Positions 14,681-25,679 are shown, counted from the first letter of the stretch. The stretch is DNA of 51,116 nt from Mycobacterium sp. (GCA_011620645.1 WOYS01000070.1:78735-129850), one strand, 5' to 3'. Translations and numbers: made by a program. Notes: generated by a model not told the origin, from the letters alone.

Positions 14681-16174
14681 GTGTCTGACGTGAATGTAGC
14701 TAAGACAGACGTGGTGCTCGTCGGCGCAGGCATCATGAGCGCCACCCTCGGTGCGCTGCTGCGCCTTCTCGAGCCCGACTGGTCGATCACCATGATCGAG
14801 CGCCTCGATGGTGCGGCCGCCGAGAGCAGCGACCCGTGGAACAACGCCGGAACGGGCCACTCGGCGTTGTGCGAGCTCAATTACACGCCGCAGAAGTCCG
14901 ACGGCACCATCGACACCACCAAGGCGATCTACGTCAACGAGCAGTTCCAGGTGTCGCGCCAGTTCTGGGCCTACGCGGTGGACAACGGCGTGCTGCCCGA
15001 CGTCCGCAGCTTCCTCAATCCGATCCCGCATGTCAGCTACGTGCAGGGCGCCGCGAACGCGGAGTACCTGCGTGCCCGCTATGACGCCCTGGCGCCCAAT
15101 CCGCTGTTCGCGTCGATGGAGTACATCAACGACAAGGACGAGTTCAGCCGCCGGCTGCCGCTGATGGCCGCCAAACGGGATTTCAGTGATCCCGTCGCGC
15201 TGAACTGGACGCAGGCAGGCACCGACGTCGATTTCGGCTCTCTGTCGCGCCAGCTGATCGGCTACACCGCCAACAACGGTATGACCACGCTCTTCGGCCA
15301 CGATGTGCGCGATCTGCACAAGGAGCCCGACGGCACCTGGACGGTGAAGGTCACCAACCGCCGCACCCGGGTCAAGAGCAAGATCAACGCCAAGTTCGTC
15401 TTCGTCGGCGCAGGCGGCGGCGCGCTGCCGCTGCTGCAGAAGGCCGGCATCCCGGAGGCCAAGGGCTTCGGTGGTTTCCCGGTCGGTGGCGCGTTCCTGC
15501 GCACCGGGAATCCGGAGGTGACCGTCGGTCACCAGGCCAAGGTGTACGGCCTGCCGCCGCTGGGTGCCCCGCCGATGTCGGTGCCGCACTTGGACACCCG
15601 GGTCATCAACGGCAAGTCCTGGCTGCTGTTCGGCCCGTTCGCCGGCTGGTCCCCGAAGTTCCTCAAGCAGGGCAAGGTCACCGATCTGCCGCTGTCGGTC
15701 AAGCCGAACAACCTGGCGTCGATGCTGGGTGTGGCCCTCACCGAGACGGGTCTGCTGAAGTACCTGATCGGGCAGCTGCTGCTGAGCGAAAGCGCGAGGG
15801 TCGACACGCTGCGCGAATTCGCTCCCGGCGCAGTCGATTCCGACTGGGAGCTGGATATCGCCGGTCAGCGCGTCCAGGTGATCCGTCGCAAGGGCGCCGG
15901 TGGGGTGCTGGAGTTCGGCACCACCGTGCTGACCGCGGGTGACGGCAGCATCGCCGGTCTGCTCGGTGCCTCGCCGGGCGCCTCGACCGCAGTGCCTGCG
16001 ATGCTGGAGGTGATGCAGCGCTGCTTCGCCGACCATTACCAGGGCTGGCTGCCCAAACTCAAGGAGATGGTGCCCTCGCTGGGCACTGCGCTGTCCACCG
16101 AACCCGCCCTGTTCCGGGAGGTCTGGGACTGGGGCACCAAGGTGCTCAAGCTGGATGCTCCCGCGCCCGTATGA
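14681..16174 (+). CDS. mqo: malate:quinone oxidoreductase
   Basis: The 497-residue FAD-dependent peripheral membrane enzyme oxidises malate to oxaloacetate and passes electrons to menaquinone. The N-terminal dinucleotide fold [17 protein letters not shown], the [22 protein letters not shown]-type region and the C-terminal [13 protein letters not shown] segment are Mqo signatures. Length matches the family (about 490-500). The start is GTG 14681, 4 nt after AAGGAT. It corresponds to Rv2852c; the PE_PGRS gene found next to it in M. tuberculosis is absent here. Confidence 0.95.
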   Translation: MSDVNVAKTDVVLVGAGIMSATLGALLRLLEPDWSITMIERLDGAAAESSDPWNNAGTGHSALCELNYTPQKSDGTIDTTKAIYVNEQFQVSRQFWAYAVDNGVLPDVRSFLNPIPHVSYVQGAANAEYLRARYDALAPNPLFASMEYINDKDEFSRRLPLMAAKRDFSDPVALNWTQAGTDVDFGSLSRQLIGYTANNGMTTLFGHDVRDLHKEPDGTWTVKVTNRRTRVKSKINAKFVFVGAGGGALPLLQKAGIPEAKGFGGFPVGGAFLRTGNPEVTVGHQAKVYGLPPLGAPPMSVPHLDTRVINGKSWLLFGPFAGWSPKFLKQGKVTDLPLSVKPNNLASMLGVALTETGLLKYLIGQLLLSESARVDTLREFAPGAVDSDWELDIAGQRVQVIRRKGAGGVLEFGTTVLTAGDGSIAGLLGASPGASTAVPAMLEVMQRCFADHYQGWLPKLKEMVPSLGTALSTEPALFREVWDWGTKVLKLDAPAPV

Positions 16175-16187
16175 CGGTGACTGCGCG

Positions 16188-16649
16188 ATGACGGTCGCAC
16201 TGCGCCGCAACTGGGCCAAGGATCTGGACGCTGCCACGCTCTACGAACTGCTCAAGTTGCGGGTCGAGGTGTTCGTCGTGGAGCAGGCCTGCCCCTACCC
16301 GGAACTCGACGGCCGCGACCTGCTCGCCGAGACGCGGCACTTCTGGCTGGAAGGTGAAGGCGGTCAGGTGATCTCGACGCTGCGGCTGATGGAGGAACAC
16401 CCCGGCGGTGAGAAGGTTTTCCGGATCGGGCGGGTGTGTACGAAGCGGGCCGACCGCGGGCACGGGCACTCCGCGCGGCTGATGCAGGCGGCCATCGCCG
16501 AAGTGGGCGACTACCCCTGCCGCATCGATGCGCAGACCTACCTGCAGGACATGTACGGCGCGCACGGGTTCGTCCGCGACGGTGACGAGTTCATGGAGGA
16601 CGGCGTCCCGCACGTGCCGATGATTCGGCCGGGAGCGGTGACTCTGTGA
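16188..16649 (+). CDS. GNAT family N-acetyltransferase (ElaA type)
   Basis: The 153-residue product has the GNAT fold with the acetyl-CoA loop near [22 protein letters not shown] and the ElaA-type opening [23 protein letters not shown]. The substrate is unknown. ATG 16188 is preferred over 16155, which would overlap mqo. Its stop overlaps the chelatase gene start (GTGA), so it is part of the run leading to the cobalamin genes, as in Rv2851c-Rv2850c. Confidence 0.85.
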   Translation: MTVALRRNWAKDLDAATLYELLKLRVEVFVVEQACPYPELDGRDLLAETRHFWLEGEGGQVISTLRLMEEHPGGEKVFRIGRVCTKRADRGHGHSARLMQAAIAEVGDYPCRIDAQTYLQDMYGAHGFVRDGDEFMEDGVPHVPMIRPGAVTL

Positions 16650-18535
16650 TAGCTCCTGTTGGGCCGGCCCTGTATCCGTTCAGTGCACTGGTGGGCCACG
16701 ATCGGCTGCGGCTGGCACTGCTGCTCTGTGCGGTGCGCCCCGATATCGGCGGCGTGTTGATCCGCGGGGAGAAGGGCACCGCGAAATCGACCGCCGTTCG
16801 CGCGCTGGCCGCGGTGCTCGCGCATGTCGATGACGATGCGCGACTGGTCGAGTTGCCGATCGGTGCTACCGAGGACCGGGTGGTCGGATCGCTGGATCTG
16901 CAGAAGGTGCTGCGTGATGGCGAGCACGCCTTCTCGCCGGGTCTGCTGGCCCGTGCGCACGGTGGCGTGCTGTACGTCGACGAGGTCAACCTGCTGCACG
17001 ACCATCTGGTCGATGTGCTGCTCGACGCCGCGGCGATGGGCCGGGTGCATATCGAACGTGACGGTGTATCGCATTCGCATGACGCCCGATTCGTCCTGAT
17101 CGGCACGATGAACCCCGAAGAGGGCGAGCTGCGCCCGCAGTTGCTGGACCGCTTCGGGTTGACCGTCGACGTGGCCGCCTCGCGCGATGTCGATGTCCGG
17201 GTCGAGGTGATCCGCTCCCGGCTGGCTTTCGAGGCCGACCCGGCCGGTTTCGCCGCACGCCACGCCGAGGCGGACGCCGACCTGGCCCGGCGGATCGCCG
17301 CAGCGCGGGAGCGCCTGGCCGATGTGGTGTTGTCGGACAACGAGTTACGCCGCATCGCCGCGTTGTGCGCGGCATTCGATGTGGACGGGATGCGCGCGGA
17401 TCTGGTGCTGGCGCGCACCGCGATGGCGCATGCCGCCTGGCGGGGCAGCGACACCGTCGAGGAAGAGGACATCCGGGTGGCGGCCGAGCTGGCCCTGCCG
17501 CACCGGCGCCGGCGCGATCCGTTCGACGATCCCGGCCTGGATCCCGAACGCCTCGACGAGGCACTCTCGCAGACCGATCCCGATCCCGAACCCGATCCCG
17601 ATCCCGAGGCGCCCGGCGGTGGCGGATCGGATGCCCCCGTGGACGGCCCGGCCCCGCAAGGAGATTCGCACACCAACGGGCAGGCCGGTGAGCCATCCAA
17701 GGCACCCGAGCGATCGGCCGCGCCGCCCGCCCGGTCCAACGCGCCCCCGGCCGCCGCCTTCCGTACGAAGGCGCTCGTGGTGCCCGGTGTCGGCCAGGGA
17801 GCCCCGGGCCGGCGCTCCCGTGCCCGCAACCGCACCGGCAGCACCGTCGGCTCGACCGATGTGCCCGGTGAGGGCCACGGCACGCATGTCTTCGCGACAT
17901 TGCTGGCGGCGGTCAACAATCAGCGACACCCCGGCCGACCGCGGGTGCAGCCCGACGATGTGCGGCGTGCCGTCCGGGAAGGCCGGGAAGGCAACCTGGT
18001 GATCTTCGTCGTCGACGCATCGGGATCGATGGCCGCACGGGACCGGATGGCGGCCGTCGGTGGCGCCACGCTGTCACTGCTGCGTGATGCGTATCAGCGC
18101 CGCGACAAGGTCGCGGTGATCACCTTCCGTGGTCAGTCGGCCGACCTGTTACTCCCGCCGACATCATCGGTGTACATCGCAGGCCGGCGGCTGGCCCGGT
18201 TCGATACCGGCGGCAAAACGCCTCTGGCGCAGGGCTTGTTGGCCGCTCGCGATGTGGTGCTGCGGGAGAAGGCGCGCGACCGTGCCCGTCGTCCGCTGGT
18301 GGTGGTGCTGACCGATGGGCGCGCCACCGGTGGCCCGGACCCGCTGGGCCGGACCCGTACCGCTGCGCGCCTGCTGGTTGCCGAGGGCGCGGCCGCCGTG
18401 GTGGTGGACTGTGAGACCTCTTTTGTGCGTTTGGGTCTGGCCGAGCAGCTGGCGCAGCAGTTGGAAGCGCCCGCGGTGCGGCTGGCCCAACTACAGGCCG
18501 GCGAGCTGACCTCACTGGTCAAGACCGCTGCGTAG
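16646..18535 (+). CDS. ChlI/ChlD-like AAA+ and VWA chelatase subunit (probable cobaltochelatase component)
   Basis: The 629-residue protein fuses an AAA+ ATPase (Walker [10 protein letters not shown] about residues 33-41, Walker [11 protein letters not shown] about 110-119) to a C-terminal VWA domain with MIDAS motif VDASGSMAA (about 454-462). A proline- and acid-rich linker with DPEPDPDP repeats (about 305-330) joins them. This is the ChlI plus ChlD layout in one chain, as in Rv2850c. Because cobO, cobB and the SUMT gene follow directly, the natural metal is likely cobalt, with a CobN-type subunit elsewhere; this is inference. GTG 16646 overlaps the GNAT stop. Confidence 0.88.
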   Translation: MIAPVGPALYPFSALVGHDRLRLALLLCAVRPDIGGVLIRGEKGTAKSTAVRALAAVLAHVDDDARLVELPIGATEDRVVGSLDLQKVLRDGEHAFSPGLLARAHGGVLYVDEVNLLHDHLVDVLLDAAAMGRVHIERDGVSHSHDARFVLIGTMNPEEGELRPQLLDRFGLTVDVAASRDVDVRVEVIRSRLAFEADPAGFAARHAEADADLARRIAAARERLADVVLSDNELRRIAALCAAFDVDGMRADLVLARTAMAHAAWRGSDTVEEEDIRVAAELALPHRRRRDPFDDPGLDPERLDEALSQTDPDPEPDPDPEAPGGGGSDAPVDGPAPQGDSHTNGQAGEPSKAPERSAAPPARSNAPPAAAFRTKALVVPGVGQGAPGRRSRARNRTGSTVGSTDVPGEGHGTHVFATLLAAVNNQRHPGRPRVQPDDVRRAVREGREGNLVIFVVDASGSMAARDRMAAVGGATLSLLRDAYQRRDKVAVITFRGQSADLLLPPTSSVYIAGRRLARFDTGGKTPLAQGLLAARDVVLREKARDRARRPLVVVLTDGRATGGPDPLGRTRTAARLLVAEGAAAVVVDCETSFVRLGLAEQLAQQLEAPAVRLAQLQAGELTSLVKTAA

Positions 18536-18543
18536 GAGGCGCG

Positions 18544-19170
18544 ATGCCACAGGGGCAACCGCTGACCGTGCCCGATGACGGGCTGACCACCAGGGCGCGG
18601 CGCAACGCGCCGTTGCTGGCGGTGCACACCGGAGCCGGGAAGGGCAAGTCGACCGCCGCGTTCGGGATGGCGCTGCGGGCCTGGAACCAGGGTTTCGATA
18701 TCGCGGTGTTCCAGTTCGTCAAGAGCGCCAAATGGAAGGTCGGCGAGGAGAGCGCCTTTCGGGAACTCGGCAGGCTGCACGACGAGCACGGCACCGGCGG
18801 GCCCGTGCAGTGGCACAAGATGGGCTCGGGCTGGTCCTGGACCAGGCCGAACACGCGCGCAGACGGAACAGCGGTCGACCATGCCGAGACCGCCCGCGAG
18901 GGGTGGGCCGAGATCAGCCGCCGGATCGCCGAACAGCAGCACGACTTCTACGTTCTCGACGAGTTCACCTACCCGCTCAAGTGGGGCTGGATCTCCACCG
19001 ACGACGTGATCGCGACGCTGGCCGACCGTCCCGGTCACCAGCATGTGGTGATCACCGGGCGTGACGCACCGCAGGCGCTGATCGACGCCGCCGATCTGGT
19101 GACCGAGATGACCAAGGTGAAACATCCGATGGACGCCGGCCGCAAGGGTCAGCGAGGCATCGAATGGTAA
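18544..19170 (+). CDS. cobO: corrinoid adenosyltransferase CobO
   Basis: The 208-residue CobA/CobO/BtuR-type enzyme transfers the adenosyl group of ATP to cob(I)yrinic acid a,c-diamide. It has the P-loop GAGKGKST (residues 30-37) near the N-terminus, FQFVKSAKW and the acidic DEFTYPL motif, all typical. An AGGAGG ribosome-binding sequence lies 4 nt before ATG 18544 and 8 nt separate it from the chelatase gene. It corresponds to Rv2849c. Confidence 0.94.
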   Translation: MPQGQPLTVPDDGLTTRARRNAPLLAVHTGAGKGKSTAAFGMALRAWNQGFDIAVFQFVKSAKWKVGEESAFRELGRLHDEHGTGGPVQWHKMGSGWSWTRPNTRADGTAVDHAETAREGWAEISRRIAEQQHDFYVLDEFTYPLKWGWISTDDVIATLADRPGHQHVVITGRDAPQALIDAADLVTEMTKVKHPMDAGRKGQRGIEW

Positions 19171-19183
19171 GCATGGTGATCCC

Positions 19184-20551
19184 TTGAGCATCCCCGCGGT
19201 CATCATCGCCGCACCCGCATCAGGCAGCGGAAAGACCACGGTGGCAACCGGTTTGATGGGTGCCCTGCGCCGGGCCGGGCACCGCGTCGCGCCGTTCAAG
19301 GTCGGCCCCGACTTCATCGATCCCGGCTATCATGCGCTGGCCACCGGCCTGCCGGGGCGCAACCTCGATCCGGTGCTGGTCGATGAGTCGCTGATCGGCC
19401 CGCTGTACCGGCACGGCACCGCAGGCTCGGATATCGCTGTGGTCGAAGGCGTGATGGGGCTGTTCGACGGCCGCATCGCCGAAGGCGACAGCGGTGCGGT
19501 CGCTCAGGGTTGCACCGCACATGTCGCGGGCCTGCTCGGTGCGCCCGTGGTGCTGGTGGTCGACGCGCGGGGGCAGAGTCACAGTATTGCCGCACTGCTG
19601 CATGGCTTTTCGACATTCGACACATCGATCCAGGTGGCCGGGGTGATCCTGAACCGGGTCGGCACGCCGCGCCACGAGCAGGTGCTGCGCCAGGCGTGCG
19701 GACAGACCGGTGTGCCCGTGCTCGGAGCCATCCCGCGCGCGGCCGAACTGGAGGTGCCCTCACGTCACCTCGGGTTGGTGACCGCCGTCGAGTACGGGGC
19801 GTTGGCCGAACGGGCCGTCGCTGCGATGACGGATCTGGTGGCCCGGCATGTGGATATCGCGGCGCTGGTCGCCGTCGCCGCCAGCGGCGTGACCGCGGAC
19901 CCGTGGTCCCCGGAGGTGGCGCGGCCGTCCGGCAGCGTGACCGTCGCATTGGCGGCCGGTCGCGCCTTCAGTTTTGGCTACGCAGAGCATCGGGAGCTGC
20001 TGGTGGCCGCCGGAGCGGAGGTCGTGGACTTCGACCCGCTCGTCGACACGCTGCCCGAACGCACCGCGGCCCTGGTCATCCCGGGTGGGTTCCCCGAACA
20101 GTTCGCCGCAGAACTGTCGGCCAACGCGGCCGTGCGCGGCCAGATCCGGCAGTTGGCCGAAGCCGGTGCCCCGGTGCACGCCGAATGCGCCGGCCTGACC
20201 TATCTGGTCGACGATCTCGACGGCGTACCGATGTGCGGGGCGCTGGCCGGTTCGGCGCGGTTCACCGAGCAGTTAACCCTGGGCTACCGCGATGCCGTGG
20301 CCGTCGCCGACTCATCGGTGCACGGCGTCGGGGAGCGGGCCAGTGGTCACGAGTTCCACCGCACCGCAGTGACTTTCAGCGAGGAGTATCCGGCGGCCTG
20401 GACATTCAGCGCAGCAGCGGGCCAGAAGGTCGCAGACGGCGCCGTGCGCCGGGGTGTCCATGCCGGGTATCTGCATACGCACCCGGCGGCGCACCCGCAC
20501 GCCAGCTCCCGCTTCGTCGCCGCGGCCGAAACCTTTAAGCTCGGCGGGTGA
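19184..20551 (+). CDS. cobB: cobyrinate a,c-diamide synthase CobB
   Basis: The 455-residue protein amidates the a and c carboxylates of the corrin ring using glutamine and ATP. It has an N-terminal dethiobiotin-synthetase-like P-loop (APASGSGKTT), a middle domain beginning FKVGPDFIDPGYH, and a C-terminal type-1 glutamine amidotransferase domain with the nucleophile in HAECAGLTYL. The start is TTG 19184, since no ATG or GTG in frame lies between it and cobO. Its end overlaps the cysG-like gene in a GTGA. It corresponds to Rv2848c. Confidence 0.93.
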   Translation: MSIPAVIIAAPASGSGKTTVATGLMGALRRAGHRVAPFKVGPDFIDPGYHALATGLPGRNLDPVLVDESLIGPLYRHGTAGSDIAVVEGVMGLFDGRIAEGDSGAVAQGCTAHVAGLLGAPVVLVVDARGQSHSIAALLHGFSTFDTSIQVAGVILNRVGTPRHEQVLRQACGQTGVPVLGAIPRAAELEVPSRHLGLVTAVEYGALAERAVAAMTDLVARHVDIAALVAVAASGVTADPWSPEVARPSGSVTVALAAGRAFSFGYAEHRELLVAAGAEVVDFDPLVDTLPERTAALVIPGGFPEQFAAELSANAAVRGQIRQLAEAGAPVHAECAGLTYLVDDLDGVPMCGALAGSARFTEQLTLGYRDAVAVADSSVHGVGERASGHEFHRTAVTFSEEYPAAWTFSAAAGQKVADGAVRRGVHAGYLHTHPAAHPHASSRFVAAAETFKLGG

Positions 20552-21765
20552 CAGACAACGCCTACCTGGTCGGCCTGCGCCTGGAAGGCCGCAGGGTCGT
20601 CGTGGTCGGCGGCGGCACGGTTGCTCAGCGGCGGCTGCCACTGCTGGTCGCCGCCGGTGCCGATGTGCACGTCATCGCCCGCGAGGCCACCCCGGCGGTG
20701 GAGGCATTCGGTGATTCCGGGGCAACCGTCACGGTGACGCTGCGCGCTTTCCGCGACGAAGACCTCGACGACGCCTGGTACGTGTTGGCCGCCACCGACG
20801 ACCCGGCCGTCAACGCCGCGATCGTCGACGGGGCAGAGCGCCGCCGTATCTTCTGTGTTCGCGCCGACGTGGCCCGGGACGGTACCGCGGTGACGCCGGC
20901 ATCCTTCGAGTACGAGGGCCTCTCGGTCGGCGTGCTGGCAGGCGGCGAGCACCGTCGCTCGGCGGCCATCCGATCGGCCATCCACGACGCGCTGCAGCGC
21001 GGCGTGATCAACGATCGCAGCGGTGACCCTGACGATGTGGTCCGCGAGGGTGTGGCGCTGGTCGGCGGCGGTCCCGGCGATCCGGAGCTGATCACGGTGC
21101 GCGGCCGGCGGCTGCTGGCCCACGCCGACGTCGTGGTGGCAGACCGGCTCGCTCCGCCGGAGCTGCTCGCCGAACTGGCGCCCCATGTAGAGGTGATCGA
21201 CGCCGCGAAGATCCCGTACGGCCGCGCGATGGCACAGGAGGCCATCAACGCTGTCCTGATCGACCGGGCCAAGGCCGGCAAGTTCGTCGTCCGGCTCAAG
21301 GGTGGGGACCCGTTCGTCTTCGCGCGCGGGTATGAAGAGGTCATCGCGTGCGCCGAAGCCGGTGTTCCGGTCACCGTCGTGCCGGGAGTGACAAGTGCCA
21401 TCGCGGTTCCCGCACTGGCCGGCATTCCGGTCACCCACCGCCACGTCACGCATGAGTTCGTGGTGGTCAGCGGCCATGTTGCGCCGGACCACCCCGAATC
21501 GTTAGTGAATTGGGATGCGCTGGCCGCGATGTCGGGCACGATCGTCCTGCTGATGGCGGTCGAGCGCATCGAGCTTTTCGCCGCCGCGTTGCTGGCAGGC
21601 GGTAGACCAGCGGATACACCGGTGATGGTGGTTCAGCACGGTACGACGGCCGCCCAGCGGACGGTGCGCGCAACGCTTGCTGATGTCGGCGAGAAGGTGC
21701 GTGCGGAGGGGATTCGACCGCCCGCGGTCATTGTGATCGGGCCCGTCGCGGGCTTCGGCAGTTAA
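20548..21765 (+). CDS. cysG: bifunctional precorrin-2 dehydrogenase / uroporphyrinogen-III C-methyltransferase
   Basis: The 405-residue protein joins an N-terminal NAD-binding dehydrogenase domain (VVVVGGGTVAQRRLPLL, residues about 16-32) to a C-terminal SUMT domain (LVGGGPGDPELITVRG about 171-186, then the GGDPFVFARG and VVPGVTSA motifs). It makes precorrin-2 and sirohydrochlorin for cobalamin and siroheme. Length equals that of M. tuberculosis CysG (Rv2847c). GTG 20548 overlaps the cobB stop by 4 nt. It is the last gene of this cobalamin run; efpA follows with its own promoter. Confidence 0.92.
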   Translation: MTDNAYLVGLRLEGRRVVVVGGGTVAQRRLPLLVAAGADVHVIAREATPAVEAFGDSGATVTVTLRAFRDEDLDDAWYVLAATDDPAVNAAIVDGAERRRIFCVRADVARDGTAVTPASFEYEGLSVGVLAGGEHRRSAAIRSAIHDALQRGVINDRSGDPDDVVREGVALVGGGPGDPELITVRGRRLLAHADVVVADRLAPPELLAELAPHVEVIDAAKIPYGRAMAQEAINAVLIDRAKAGKFVVRLKGGDPFVFARGYEEVIACAEAGVPVTVVPGVTSAIAVPALAGIPVTHRHVTHEFVVVSGHVAPDHPESLVNWDALAAMSGTIVLLMAVERIELFAAALLAGGRPADTPVMVVQHGTTAAQRTVRATLADVGEKVRAEGIRPPAVIVIGPVAGFGS

Positions 21766-21784
21766 AGGATTCTTAAGGCTACTG

Positions 21785-21790
21785 TAAGGT
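21785..21790 (+). promoter_or_regulatory. -10 hexamer TAAGGT for efpA
   Basis: TAAGGT, preceded by TG at 21783-21784 and by an AT-rich stretch (TTAAAGGATTCTTAAGG), ends 8 nt before ATG 21799. This gives a leaderless or very short leader. Confidence 0.45.
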
Positions 21791-21798
21791 GGTCTGGT

Positions 21799-23385
21799 AT
21801 GACTGCTCGCAATGACGCTGGGCGTAGAGCCGGCTGCCGGGACGACGCAGATGGCACCAACGGTGACCTTCCAGTACACGCTGTCTGGGGGGATATGCGG
21901 CAAAACAGCAGGTTACCGGCATGGGTGCCGCCCTGGAACTTCATTGCCGCGGTCATTGCCATCGGTGGTATGCAGCTGCTCGCGACGATGGACAGCACCG
22001 TCGCTATCGTGGCGCTTCCTAAGATCCAGGATGAGCTGGGCCTCTCCGATGCAGGTCGTAGCTGGGTCATCACCGCCTACGTGCTGACCTTTGGTGGCCT
22101 GATGTTGCTGGGTGGACGCCTCGGCGACAGCATCGGCCGCAAGCGCACCTTCATCGTCGGTGTCGCGCTCTTCACCATCGCCTCGGTGCTGTGCGGCGTG
22201 GCGTGGGACGAAGCCACCCTGGTGATCGCGCGTCTGCTGCAGGGCGTCGGCGCCGCCATCGCCTCACCGACCGGCCTCGCGCTGATCGCCACCACCTTCC
22301 CCAAGGGCCCGACCCGCAATTCGGCCACCGCGGTGTTCGCCGCCATGACCGGTGTCGGCTCGGTCATGGGCCTGGTCGTCGGCGGCGCGCTCACCGAGGT
22401 GTCCTGGCGACTGGCGTTCCTGGCGAACGTGCCGATCGGCCTGGTCATGCTCTACCTGGCCAGCACCCATCTGACCGAGACCCACCGCGCCCGCATGAAG
22501 CTGGACGCCACCGGCGCGATCCTCGCGACGCTGTTCTGCACCGCCGCGGTGTTCGGATTCTCGATGGGACCGGAGAAGGGCTGGCTTTCGCCGCTGACGC
22601 TGGGTTCCGGTGCCGCGGCCTGCGTGCTCGGACTCGCGTTCCTCTACGTCGAACGCACGGCGGAGAACCCGGTGGTGCCGTTCTCGCTGTTCCGTGATCG
22701 CAACCGGGTGGCCACCTTCATCGCGGTGTTCCTGGCCGGCGGCGTGATGTTCACCCTGACCGTGCTGATCGGCCTGTACGTGCAGGACATCATGGGTTAC
22801 AGCGCGCTGCGCGCCGGTATCGGCTTCATCCCGTTCGTGGTCACGCTGGGTGTCGGCCTGGGACTGTCCTCGCAACTGGTTTCGCGGTTCGCGCCGCGCT
22901 GGCTGGTGATCGCCGGCGGCGTGTTCGTGCTCGCCGCGATGATCTACGGTTCGACGATCAACGGCGACATCCCGTACTTCCCGAATCTGGTCATTCCGAT
23001 CACGGTCGGTGGATTCGGAATCGGCATGATCGTGGTCCCGCTGACGGTGTCGGCGATCGCCGGGGTGGGCTTCGAAGAGATCGGTCCGGTGTCGGCCATC
23101 GCGCTGATGCTGCAGAACCTCGGTGGCCCCGTGGTGCTGGCCGTCATCCAGGCCGTCATCACCTCGCGCACCCTGTACCTGGGCGGCACCACCGGCCCGG
23201 TCAAGAATATGAACGAGGCACAGCGCAACGCGCTGGACGCGGGCTACACCTACGGCCTGCTGTGGGTGGCCGCGGTCGCCGTCGTGGTCGGTGCGGTGGC
23301 GCTGTTCATCCGCTACACCGCGGAGGAAGTGGCGCACGCCCAGGAGGTCAAGGACGCGATCGATGCCGGAGAGCTGCACGGCTGA
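21799..23385 (+). CDS. efpA: MFS efflux transporter EfpA
   Basis: The 528-residue protein has about 14 membrane helices of the QacA/DHA2 type. It carries the antiporter motif GGRLGDSIGRKRTF in the loop between helices 2 and 3 and long stretches nearly identical to M. tuberculosis EfpA (IGGMQLLATMDSTVAIVALP, RSWVITAYVLTFGGLMLLGG). The first residues (MTARND) also match that protein, supporting ATG 21799. The N-terminal 40 residues before the first helix diverge. EfpA is a conserved lipid or drug exporter in mycobacteria. Confidence 0.95.
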   Translation: MTARNDAGRRAGCRDDADGTNGDLPVHAVWGDMRQNSRLPAWVPPWNFIAAVIAIGGMQLLATMDSTVAIVALPKIQDELGLSDAGRSWVITAYVLTFGGLMLLGGRLGDSIGRKRTFIVGVALFTIASVLCGVAWDEATLVIARLLQGVGAAIASPTGLALIATTFPKGPTRNSATAVFAAMTGVGSVMGLVVGGALTEVSWRLAFLANVPIGLVMLYLASTHLTETHRARMKLDATGAILATLFCTAAVFGFSMGPEKGWLSPLTLGSGAAACVLGLAFLYVERTAENPVVPFSLFRDRNRVATFIAVFLAGGVMFTLTVLIGLYVQDIMGYSALRAGIGFIPFVVTLGVGLGLSSQLVSRFAPRWLVIAGGVFVLAAMIYGSTINGDIPYFPNLVIPITVGGFGIGMIVVPLTVSAIAGVGFEEIGPVSAIALMLQNLGGPVVLAVIQAVITSRTLYLGGTTGPVKNMNEAQRNALDAGYTYGLLWVAAVAVVVGAVALFIRYTAEEVAHAQEVKDAIDAGELHG

Positions 23386-23428
23386 GGATCCGCAGCGTCG
23401 GACACCCTTAGCCGAGCGTCAGTGCGAC

Positions 23429-23434
23429 TAGGCT
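23429..23434 (+). promoter_or_regulatory. -10 hexamer TAGGCT for proS
   Basis: TAGGCT ends 8 nt before GTG 23443; no ribosome-binding sequence is seen, consistent with a leaderless mRNA. Confidence 0.45.
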
Positions 23435-23442
23435 GGCCGCTC

Positions 23443-25200
23443 GTGATCACCCGTATGTCCGAGCTGTTCCTGCGAACCCTGCGTGACGACCCCGCCGACG
23501 CCGAAGTCCCCAGCCACAAACTGTTGATCCGTGCCGGCTACGTGCGCGCCGTCGGCCCGGGGATCTACAGCTGGCTGCCGCTGGGCCTGCGGGTGCTGCG
23601 CAAGATCGAGAACATCGTGCGCAGTGAGATGGACGCCATCGGCGGACAGGAGATCCTGCTGCCCGCCCTGGTGCCCCGGGCGCCGTACGAGACCACCAAC
23701 AGGTGGACCGAATACGGCGACACCCTGTTCCGGCTGCAGGACCGGCGCAACAACGACTATCTGCTGGGACCGACCCACGAGGAACTGTTCACCCTGACGG
23801 TGAAGGGCGAGTACTCGTCGTACAAGGACCTGCCCGTCCTGCTCTACCAGATTCAGACCAAGTACCGCGACGAGGCACGTCCGCGCGCCGGCCTCCTGCG
23901 CGGCCGCGAATTCATCATGAAGGACTCGTACTCCTTCGATCTCGACGATGACGGGCTCAAGACCGCATACCACAACCACCGGGAGGCCTACCAGCGCATC
24001 TTCGACAGGCTGGCCGTCAAGTACGTGATCGTCTCGGCGGTGTCCGGGGCGATGGGCGGTAGTGCCTCGGAGGAATTCCTCGCCGAGAGCGAGGTCGGTG
24101 AGGACACCTTCGTGCGCTGCCTGGAATCGGGTTACGCCGCCAACGTGGAGGCCGTGATCACCCACGCCCCGGCCGATCTGCCCATCGAGGGCCAGCCGGC
24201 CGCCCGGGTGCACGACACCCCCGACGCCTCGACCATCGCGACCCTGGTGGACTGGGCCAACTCGGCGGGCCTCGAGCAGTTCGGCGGGCGCGCGGTCACC
24301 GCCGCGGACACGCTGAAGAATGTCCTGCTCAAGACGCGCGAGCCCGGAGGTGACTGGTCGCTGCTCGGGATCGGTGTGCCCGGGGACCGCGACATCGACG
24401 AGAAGCGACTCGGCGCGGCGCTGGAGCCCGCGGAGTTCGCCCTGCTCGACGACGCCGATTTCGCCGCCAAGCCGTTCCTGGTGAAGGGGTACGTGGGTCC
24501 GAAGGCATTGCAGGACAACGGAATCCGCTATCTGGTCGATCCGCGGGTGGTGTCCGGCACGTCCTGGATCACCGGCGCCGACGCGCCTAACCAGCATGTC
24601 GTGGGCTTGGTCGCCGGCCGTGATTTCACCGCCGACGGCACCATCGAGGCCGCCGATGTGCGCGATGGCGATCCCTCCCCGGACGGTGCCGGGGTGCTCA
24701 CCTCGGCCCGCGGTATCGAGATCGGTCACATCTTCCAGCTCGGCCGCAAGTACGCCGACGCCTTCAACGCCGATGTGCTCGGCGAGAACGGCAAACCGGT
24801 GCGGCTCACCATGGGCTCCTACGGCATTGGGGTGTCGCGGCTGGTCGCGGTCATCGCCGAACAGCAACACGACGAGATCGGTCTGCGGTGGCCCGCGTCG
24901 GTCGCACCGTTCGATGTGCATGTGGTGATCGCCAACAAGGATGCCGCGGCCCGCGAGGGTGCCACCGAACTGGCCGGCGAGCTGTCCCGGCTGGGATTCG
25001 AGGTGCTCTTCGATGACCGCACGTCGTCGCCGGGGGTGAAGTTCAAGGACGCCGAACTGCTCGGCATGCCGTGGATCGTGGTGGTCGGACGGGGTTGGGC
25101 CGACGGCGTCGTCGAGTTGCGCAACCGGTTCACCGGCGAAGCCCGCGAGCTGGCGGTCGACGGTGCAGCGGCCGAGGTGGCCGCCCAGCTGCGCGGTTAG
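23443..25200 (+). CDS. proS: prolyl-tRNA synthetase
   Basis: The 585-residue class II synthetase charges tRNA-Pro. Motif 2 ([25 protein letters not shown]) and motif 3 ([14 protein letters not shown]) are present, with the bacterial-type editing insertion between them and an anticodon-binding domain at the C-terminus ([17 protein letters not shown]). GTG 23443 gives [17 protein letters not shown], matching the M. tuberculosis N-terminus. The stop overlaps the convergent DUF4439 gene by 4 nt. Confidence 0.96.
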   Translation: MITRMSELFLRTLRDDPADAEVPSHKLLIRAGYVRAVGPGIYSWLPLGLRVLRKIENIVRSEMDAIGGQEILLPALVPRAPYETTNRWTEYGDTLFRLQDRRNNDYLLGPTHEELFTLTVKGEYSSYKDLPVLLYQIQTKYRDEARPRAGLLRGREFIMKDSYSFDLDDDGLKTAYHNHREAYQRIFDRLAVKYVIVSAVSGAMGGSASEEFLAESEVGEDTFVRCLESGYAANVEAVITHAPADLPIEGQPAARVHDTPDASTIATLVDWANSAGLEQFGGRAVTAADTLKNVLLKTREPGGDWSLLGIGVPGDRDIDEKRLGAALEPAEFALLDDADFAAKPFLVKGYVGPKALQDNGIRYLVDPRVVSGTSWITGADAPNQHVVGLVAGRDFTADGTIEAADVRDGDPSPDGAGVLTSARGIEIGHIFQLGRKYADAFNADVLGENGKPVRLTMGSYGIGVSRLVAVIAEQQHDEIGLRWPASVAPFDVHVVIANKDAAAREGATELAGELSRLGFEVLFDDRTSSPGVKFKDAELLGMPWIVVVGRGWADGVVELRNRFTGEARELAVDGAAAEVAAQLRG

Positions 25201-25679
25201 CCGGTCGTTTCCGGCCCGCCCGGGAAGGCGACGGTGATCGGGCTGGCTCCGAGCACCTGTTTCCAGCGGGCGGCCAGTACGGCGGCCTGCGTCATGGCGG
25301 TCACCGCGAAGGTGCGTTCCTGCGGCGTCGGGGCCCGTTCCAGTACCGCGCGCCAGGCAGTGGCGGTATCCGATTCCATCCGCACCGCCAGCTCGGCGGC
25401 ATCGCCGGGGTCGGTGACCTCGAGGGGCAGCTCGTAGCCTGCGGCAGGCAGCGGCGCCGTCACCGACTGTTCGGCGAGCATGACGAGTGCCTCTTCGCGG
25501 CGCGTGCGGTGCTGGGCCATCGCCTCGGCGACCAGACTATTGTCCTCGGGGGTGGAGTGCGCCGACACCACGCCGTAGCCGTAGATGGCGCCGTGTTCGG
25601 CCGCGACGGCGTCGAACAGTGCCGCCTGAGTGGTATCGGTGGGCCGGTCGGGATCCGGGCTGGGCTGCGGTGAGGTCAT
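25197..25679 (-). CDS. DUF4439 ferritin-like protein
   Basis: The 160-residue protein is mostly helical, with a ferritin-like four-helix pattern ([22 protein letters not shown], then further alanine-rich helices). It corresponds to Rv2844. The glutamate and histidine in [11 protein letters not shown] and a later EE pair could form a partial metal site, but catalytic function is not known. ATG 25679 forms a 4-nt overlap with the upstream lipoprotein gene, so the pair is co-translated. Confidence 0.82.
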   Translation of the reverse strand: MTSPQPSPDPDRPTDTTQAALFDAVAAEHGAIYGYGVVSAHSTPEDNSLVAEAMAQHRTRREEALVMLAEQSVTAPLPAAGYELPLEVTDPGDAAELAVRMESDTATAWRAVLERAPTPQERTFAVTAMTQAAVLAARWKQVLGASPITVAFPGGPETTG

